From the NCBI GenBank assembly GCA_001796995.1, contig MGOB01000082.1:13706-23339 (forward strand): a stretch of 9,634 nt of DNA. The letters are read 5' to 3'. Positions 6,281 to 9,634 of this stretch are shown piece by piece (the stretch's first letter is position 1; each line of letters begins with the position of its first letter). A model generated the notes under the pieces. That model saw only the letters and a list, made by a program, of their open reading frames with translations, was not told where the DNA came from and did not search any database. The stretch is from Chloroflexi bacterium RBG_16_68_14 (lineage in GTDB: Bacteria > Chloroflexota > Dehalococcoidia > DSTF01 > RBG-16-68-14). The position numbers and the translations under genes are program-made.

Positions 6281-6317
6281 AAGCCTGCCACCGGTCAGCT
6301 ATGCTCTCAATATCCGC

Positions 6318-7415
6318 ATGAGCGCGCAGGTCTACCTCTTCGGCCCTTCGGCTTCGCTCAGGGCGGGCCCTTCGACCGAGCTCAGGGCAGGCGGCGAGCG
6401 GCTCACGCCCGTCGAGGCCGCCATCAGCCGGCCCCTGCGCTGGGCGGCCTGGCATCCCGACGGCTCCTGGTGCCTCCTGGTCGGCAACGGCGGGACGGTC
6501 GTCCGCTACGACCCTTCGGCCCGGCTCAGGGCAGGCCCTTCTGCCCGGCTCAGGGCCGGCGGCCAGCGCTTCGAGCCCATCGCCAGCGGCACCAAGCACA
6601 ACCTGCGGGGCGCCGCCTTCTCACCCGACGGCCGGCAGGCGCTCTTGGTGGGCAACCAGGGCGCCCTCCTCCTGTACGCTTGCCCTGAGTCCGCCTCAGG
6701 CGGACGAAGGGACGGCGATTCGATCCGGGCGCTGCCCTCTCCCACCACGGAGAACCTGCGTCGCGCCGCCTGGCACCCGTCCGGCGACTTCGCCCTCGTC
6801 GTGGGCAACGGCGGGACGGTGCTGCGCTACCAAGACCCTTCAACTTCGCTCAGGACAGGCGGCGCCCTTACCCCCGTCCCCGGCGACCGCGCCCACACCC
6901 TGCGCGCCCTCGCCTGGCGGCCCGACGGCGCCTATGCCCTCGTCGGCGCGTACGCCAGCCGCTATGCCGGCTACCCGCGACCGCACCCCCTCTACAAGTG
7001 CGACGGCCTCTACCTCCAGGCGCTGCTGGGCAGCGACGAGGAGGACGACTTCGTCGCCGTGGACTGGCACCCGGACGGACGGCGAGCGCTCATCGCCGGC
7101 TACGCCTATGACCCTTCGACTCCGCTCAGGGCAGGCGGCGCCCGGGCGTCCAACAAGCTCCTCGTCTACGACGGCGCCGGCTTCGCCTACCGCGCGGTCG
7201 AGGCGTCGGGCGCGCTGCTGGGCGCGGCCTGGCACCCGGGCGGCGAGTACGCGCTCCTCTGCGGCGAGGGCGGCGCGCTCCTGCGGTACGCCGACGACCG
7301 TGTGGAGCAGCTCGATAGCGGCACGCGCGACAACCTGGTCGGCCCCTTCTGGCGGCCCGATGGCTCCCTAGCCCTCCTCCTGCGCGGCCCGGGCGAACGG
7401 GTCTACACGGTGTGA
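6318..7415 (+). CDS. Seven-bladed beta-propeller protein carrying in-frame REP-like inserts
   Basis: This 365-residue protein is built from seven repeats of the pattern LRxAAWHPDGxxALLVGNGGTV then LRY. The W/F-x-P-x-G motif occurs at residues 45, 101, 152, 200, 250, 305 and 345. This fits a seven-bladed WD40/YVTN-like propeller, usually a binding or scaffold surface; the ligand is unknown. The short N-terminal strand QVYLF looks like the outer strand that closes the last blade, which favours the ATG at 6318 over 6213, although neither has a Shine-Dalgarno. Five loops carry extra strings such as PSTPLRAGG encoded by short palindromic repeats (listed separately). Without these 59 residues the protein would have about 306 residues. 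No signal peptide or transmembrane segment is visible. The stop lies 12 bases before the DinB-like gene, so the two are probably co-transcribed. Confidence 0.8.
   Translation: MSAQVYLFGPSASLRAGPSTELRAGGERLTPVEAAISRPLRWAAWHPDGSWCLLVGNGGTVVRYDPSARLRAGPSARLRAGGQRFEPIASGTKHNLRGAAFSPDGRQALLVGNQGALLLYACPESASGGRRDGDSIRALPSPTTENLRRAAWHPSGDFALVVGNGGTVLRYQDPSTSLRTGGALTPVPGDRAHTLRALAWRPDGAYALVGAYASRYAGYPRPHPLYKCDGLYLQALLGSDEEDDFVAVDWHPDGRRALIAGYAYDPSTPLRAGGARASNKLLVYDGAGFAYRAVEASGALLGAAWHPGGEYALLCGEGGALLRYADDRVEQLDSGTRDNLVGPFWRPDGSLALLLRGPGERVYTV
6344..6392 (+). repeat. REP-like unit, tandem pair (units 1 and 2)
   Basis: Two 25-base units at 6344-6368 and 6368-6392 share one base, giving a 24-base period. 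Each is CCCTTC, seven variable bases, CTCAGGGC, then NGGC. They are translated in frame as PSASLRAG and PSTELRAG, in the turn after the first strand of the propeller. Confidence 0.85.
6512..6560 (+). repeat. REP-like unit, tandem pair (units 3 and 4)
   Basis: Units at 6512-6536 and 6536-6560 have the same layout and 24-base period as the first pair. They are translated as PSARLRAG twice, at the same turn of the next blade. The second unit carries two changes (CCCTTCT and a final CGGC). Confidence 0.85.
6678..6711 (-). repeat. REP-like unit, inverted, with a palindromic core (unit 5)
   Basis: Read on the - strand this is CCCTTC, a 16-base core, CTCAGGGC and AAGC. The core contains the perfect palindrome TCCGCCT-G-AGGCGGA, 7-bp arms around one base, in place of the usual seven variable bases. 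It stays in frame in reverse orientation, encoding ACPESASGGRR. Confidence 0.8.
6836..6860 (+). repeat. REP-like unit, single (unit 6)
   Basis: CCCTTC, AACTTCG, CTCAGGAC, AGGC: one base differs from the consensus CTCAGGGC. It is translated as PSTSLRTGG at the same Tyr-to-Gly turn as units 1-5. Confidence 0.82.
7112..7136 (+). repeat. REP-like unit, single (unit 7)
   Basis: CCCTTC, GACTCCG, CTCAGGGC, AGGC: a full-consensus copy translated as PSTPLRAGG. Unlike the others, it sits in the loop before the LLVY strand of its blade rather than after it. Confidence 0.85.
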
Positions 7416-7427
7416 GAGGAGCACGTC

Positions 7428-7943
7428 ATGGCCCACGACGACCTGGAGCCAGCAGCGATTACCGTCCTCGAGAGCATCCCCGCGGCGCTCACGCAGATGC
7501 TTGGCTCACTGCCAGACGAGATGGCGCAGCTGCCGCTCGACGACGTTTGGTCAGCGAAGGACGTCGTGGCGCATCTCATCGACGCGCGTCAGGCCGTGTT
7601 CCGCGAGCGCATCGGGCGCATGCTGGCAGAAGATCAGCCACTGATCCGCCCATTCGACCCGTCCACCCGCATCGAAGAGCTCGGCTACCGCGCTCGTTCA
7701 CTTGCCTCGCTTCTCGATGAGCTTGCGCGGGATCGGGCGGGCGATCTTAACTGGCTTCGCTCACTCACACCGGAGCAGCGAGCGCGCACCGGCCAGCACG
7801 AGGAGGCCGGCAAGATTAGCGTAGCGAATCTGATCTACTACTGGGGCTGTCACGAACTTGCACATGTAGCGCAGATCGCGAGGATGATCCGGAGCCCGCT
7901 GGCGGAGCGGGTAGGCAACATGACGCGCTACCTAGACGAGTAG
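7428..7943 (+). CDS. DinB-like four-helix-bundle protein, putative metalloenzyme
   Basis: This 171-residue protein has the DinB/YfiT-type helical bundle pattern. The three histidines expected to bind a divalent metal are H49 in WSAKDVVAHLIDAR (41-54) and H142 and H146 in YYWGCHELAHVAQIARMI (137-154). Members of this superfamily include thiol-dependent transferases that use mycothiol or bacillithiol, but most have no known substrate, and nothing here narrows it. Its length is normal. The ATG at 7428 has GAGAGGAG (7414-7421) six bases upstream. It follows the propeller gene by 12 bases and converges on the epimerase gene. Its codon use looks somewhat less GC-rich at third positions than the propeller gene, and it contains none of the repeat units. 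Confidence 0.82.
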   Translation: MAHDDLEPAAITVLESIPAALTQMLGSLPDEMAQLPLDDVWSAKDVVAHLIDARQAVFRERIGRMLAEDQPLIRPFDPSTRIEELGYRARSLASLLDELARDRAGDLNWLRSLTPEQRARTGQHEEAGKISVANLIYYWGCHELAHVAQIARMIRSPLAERVGNMTRYLDE

Positions 7944-7959
7944 GGAATTAACGACGTAG

Positions 7960-7981
7960 GGACAGAGCTTTAGCTCTGTCC
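7960..7981. terminator. Strong hairpin after the DinB-like gene
   Basis: GGACAGAGC-TTTA-GCTCTGTCC is a perfect 9-bp stem with a 4-base loop, 17 bases after the DinB stop. It has no U-tract. Its place between converging genes supports a role in ending transcription, but it may equally be a member of a dispersed palindromic repeat family. Confidence 0.45.
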
Positions 7982-7982
7982 G

Positions 7983-7999
7983 GACGGCCCTAGGCCGTC
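7983..7999. repeat. Second hairpin of the convergent intergenic cluster
   Basis: GACGGCC-CTA-GGCCGTC is a perfect 7-bp stem with a 3-base loop, one base after the previous hairpin. The two would stack as a double stem-loop in RNA. Confidence 0.5.
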
Positions 8000-8053
8000 G
8001 CTGAGCTCGGGGCCGACCTCCGGTTGCCAGGACAGACCCCCGCCTGCTGGCCG

Positions 8054-8073
8054 GACAGACCTGAAGGTCTGTC
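8054..8073. repeat. Third hairpin of the convergent intergenic cluster
   Basis: GACAGACC-TGAA-GGTCTGTC is a perfect 8-bp stem. Its left arm with the preceding G (GGACAGACC, 8053-8061) also occurs without a partner arm at 8030-8038 and in near-identical form at 7960-7968, so the spacer looks built from copies of one palindromic unit. Confidence 0.5.
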
Positions 8074-8083
8074 TCTGCGAAGT

Positions 8084-8099
8084 TGCGCCACGGGGCGCA
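8084..8099 (-). terminator. Hairpin directly after the epimerase stop codon
   Basis: On the - strand TGCGCC-CCGT-GGCGCA (6-bp stem, 4-base loop) begins one base after the epimerase TAA and is followed by ACTT. This is a plausible weak intrinsic terminator for the synthase-epimerase operon, although the U-run is poor. Confidence 0.4.
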
Positions 8100-8100
8100 G

Positions 8101-9030
8101 TTATTCCCGGATTCCCAGCCGCTGCCGGTAGTGCTCGATGGTGCGGCGCAGGCCCTCCTCCAGGTCCACCTCCGCCCGCCAGCCCAGCTCGCGCGCGATC
8201 TTCTCGGACGAGGCGTAGCTCGCCGCCACATCGCCCGGCCGCTCGCCCAGGTCGTCGATGGGTACGCGGTAGCCCAGGATACGGAAGACCGTCTCCACCA
8301 CGTCGATGACCTTGGTGCCCACCTCGGTCCCCACGTTGTACACCTGGAAGCCGCGCGCGCCGAGCGGCGCGATGTGGGCGCGGGCCAGGTCCTCCACGTA
8401 GATGTAGTCGCGCACCTGCTCGCCCTTCCAGTAGAGCGGGATAGGCCTGCGCTCCAGCGCGGCCCGGACGATGTTGGGGACGGCGTGGGTCTCCGGGTCG
8501 CACAGCTCGTTGGGGCCGTAGGGGTTGAAGTAGCGCAGCGCCACACAGTCGAAGTCGTAGAGCTGGTGGTAGACGCCGAGGAACGTCTCGACGGCCACCT
8601 TGGTGGCGCCGTAGGGGTTCGCCTGCATCCCCAGCGGGTCGTCCTCGCGCAGGGGAAGGCGCTCCGGCACGCCGTAGACGCAGGCCGAGGAGGAGAAGAC
8701 GATCTTGCCCACGCCGGCGCGGCGCATCGCCTCCAGCAGCCGCACCGAGTTCACCACGTTGTTCTCGGTGAACTCCACCGGCTTCTGGACGGAGACGGCG
8801 ACCTCCAGATAGCCCGCCAGGTGGATGACGGCGTCGTGGCCGCGCAGCGCCTCCTCTGTCGCCGCCTCGTCCGCCAGGTCGGCCTGGACCAAGGCGGCCT
8901 GCTCAGGCACCAGCTCCCGCCGGCCGCGCCAGAGGTTGTCCAGCACGGTGACCCCGTGGCCCTGCTCTACCAGGACTCGGCTGACGTGAGAGCCGATGAA
9001 GCCCGCCCCGCCGGTGACCAGCACCCGCAC
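8101..9030 (-). CDS. NAD-dependent nucleotide-sugar epimerase/dehydratase (GalE-like)
   Basis: This 309-residue extended short-chain dehydrogenase most resembles UDP-glucose 4-epimerases, which interconvert UDP-glucose and UDP-galactose with bound NAD. It begins VRVLVTGGAGFIGSH, with the NAD-binding TGGAGFIG at residues 6-13. The Ser catalytic motif FSSSACVYG (112-120) and the YGATK motif (140-144, Tyr140/Lys144) complete the active site. HLAGYLEVAVSV (70-81), RYFNPYGPNE (166-175) and RDYIYVEDLARAHI (207-220) are family signatures. The exact sugar nucleotide, or an NDP-sugar dehydratase role, cannot be settled. The GTG at 9030 is chosen because the fold starts there and GAGGGG lies 7 bases upstream, inside the end of the synthase gene. 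The frame stays open to 9114, but that extension overlaps the synthase coding region. It lies 4 bases after that gene, in one operon. Confidence 0.88.
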   Translation of the reverse strand: MRVLVTGGAGFIGSHVSRVLVEQGHGVTVLDNLWRGRRELVPEQAALVQADLADEAATEEALRGHDAVIHLAGYLEVAVSVQKPVEFTENNVVNSVRLLEAMRRAGVGKIVFSSSACVYGVPERLPLREDDPLGMQANPYGATKVAVETFLGVYHQLYDFDCVALRYFNPYGPNELCDPETHAVPNIVRAALERRPIPLYWKGEQVRDYIYVEDLARAHIAPLGARGFQVYNVGTEVGTKVIDVVETVFRILGYRVPIDDLGERPGDVAASYASSEKIARELGWRAEVDLEEGLRRTIEHYRQRLGIRE

Positions 9031-9034
9031 GCGG

Positions 9035-9634
9035 CTACCCCTCGAAGCGCCGGAGGACCAGGCAGGCGTTCTGCCCGCCGAAGCCGAAGCTGTTCTTGAG
9101 GATGACCCGGACATCGGCCCGGCGGGCCCCTTCCGGCACGTAGTCCAGGTCGCATTGGGGGTCCGGGTACTCGTAGTTGATGGTGGGGTGGATGATGCCC
9201 GTCTGGAGCGTCTTGACGCAGGCGATGGACTCCAGCGCGCCCGAGGCGCCCAGGGCGTGACCGACCATCGACTTGGTGGAGCTGATGGGTACCTGGTAGG
9301 CGTGCTCGCCCAGCGTAGACTTGATCGCCGCCGTCTCCGAGGCGTCGTTCAACGGCGTCGACGTGCCGTGGGCGTTGATGTAGTCCACCTCTTCCGGCGC
9401 CACGCTGGCGTCCTGGAGGGCCAGGCGCATGCAGCGGGCGGCGCCGTCGCCGTCGATGCAGGGGGCGACTATGTGGTAGGCGTCGGCGGTGACGGCGAAG
9501 CCGGCCAGCTCGGCCAGGGTGGGCGCGCCCCGGGCCTGGGCGTGCTCCAGGCTCTCCAGCACGAAGATCGCGGCGCCCTCAGCGGCGACGAAGCCGTCGC
9601 GCTTGGCATCGAAGGGCCGGCTCGCCTTCGTCGG
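9035..9634 (-). CDS. fabF: Beta-ketoacyl-ACP synthase II (FabF-type), C-terminal part
   Basis: The gene runs off the right edge, so only the last 199 residues are present. The enzyme condenses malonyl-ACP with acyl-ACP in fatty acid elongation. The first visible residues, TKASRPFDAKRDGFVAAEGA, match the FabF segment (usually ASRPFDADRDGFVIGEGA), so coding continues beyond 9634. The two catalytic histidines are present in INAHGTSTPLND and STKSMVGHALGASGALE, with the conserved lysine in STKS, followed by the glycine-rich NSFGFGGQNA near the end. The nucleophilic cysteine lies outside the window. FabF is preferred over a modular polyketide synthase because the protein ends soon after the ketosynthase domain. 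The tail of the gene holds the Shine-Dalgarno of the epimerase gene, so the two are probably coupled. Confidence 0.93.
   Translation of the reverse strand, partial: PTKASRPFDAKRDGFVAAEGAAIFVLESLEHAQARGAPTLAELAGFAVTADAYHIVAPCIDGDGAARCMRLALQDASVAPEEVDYINAHGTSTPLNDASETAAIKSTLGEHAYQVPISSTKSMVGHALGASGALESIACVKTLQTGIIHPTINYEYPDPQCDLDYVPEGARRADVRVILKNSFGFGGQNACLVLRRFEG

Noticed and set aside
6213..6317. Translation start of the propeller gene at ATG 6213
   Set aside because: The ATG overlaps a -10-like box, there is no ribosome binding site, and residues before MSAQVYLF match no propeller strand and cover a GC hairpin. It remains possible because 6318 also lacks a Shine-Dalgarno.
6344..6560. CRISPR-like array suggested by 24-base periodic repeats
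   Set aside because: The repeats are contiguous or separated by conserved coding sequence, with no unique spacers of even size, and they are translated in frame.
9031..9114. Longer N-terminus of the epimerase starting at 9114
   Set aside because: It would overlap 80 bases of the synthase coding region. The Rossmann fold begins at VRVLVTGG, and the GTG at 9030 has GAGGGG at the right distance.

Overview
This is a GC-rich bacterial segment with tightly packed genes in short operons. The organism is most likely a member of the Chloroflexota (Dehalococcoidia/SAR202-like). Three things point there: a stand-alone CofE, where actinobacteria usually carry a CofE-nitroreductase fusion (FbiB); an F420 operon made of cofD, a nucleoside phosphorylase, npdG and cofE; and short dispersed palindromic repeats that are translated in frame as PSTPLRAGG-like strings. 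This assignment is inference. No rRNA or tRNA gene, integrase, transposase or CRISPR array was seen.

Left part, + strand (1-2941). The last 22 codons of a short-chain dehydrogenase are followed after one base by a Nudix hydrolase. Next comes an unrecognised gene with a central coiled coil and a C-terminal alpha/beta domain, then a non-coding remnant that repeats the 3' end of the Nudix gene. A CoA-transferase/acetyl-CoA hydrolase follows, with its own good sigma70-type promoter, which sets its start at 1631.

Middle, - strand (2969-6159). This is a compact operon read right to left: cofD (2-phospho-L-lactate transferase), a PNP/UDP-type nucleoside phosphorylase, npdG (F420-dependent NADP reductase) and cofE (F420-0 gamma-glutamyl ligase). 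Gaps are 6 and 24 bases, and the last pair overlaps. Together they make and tail the deazaflavin cofactor F420 and exchange hydride between F420 and NADP. cofC and the FO synthase genes are not in the window. The cofD promoter lies so close to its ATG that the transcript may be leaderless.

Right of the divergent promoter region, + strand (6318-7943). A gene for a seven-bladed beta-propeller of no recognised function is followed by a DinB-like putative metalloenzyme. The propeller gene is the most unusual part of the window. Seven REP-like units, one inverted, sit in frame at five sites. After subtracting 8 residues per unit (11 for the inverted one), the spacing from the motif tyrosine (or phenylalanine) to the next blade's tryptophan (or phenylalanine) is 21 residues at each of the four sites lying between them, the same as at sites without units.

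Right end, - strand (8101-9634). The 3' part of a FabF-type beta-ketoacyl-ACP synthase is followed 4 bases later by a galE-like NAD-dependent epimerase that starts at a GTG. A cluster of four strong hairpins lies between the converging DinB and epimerase genes and probably ends transcription from both sides.
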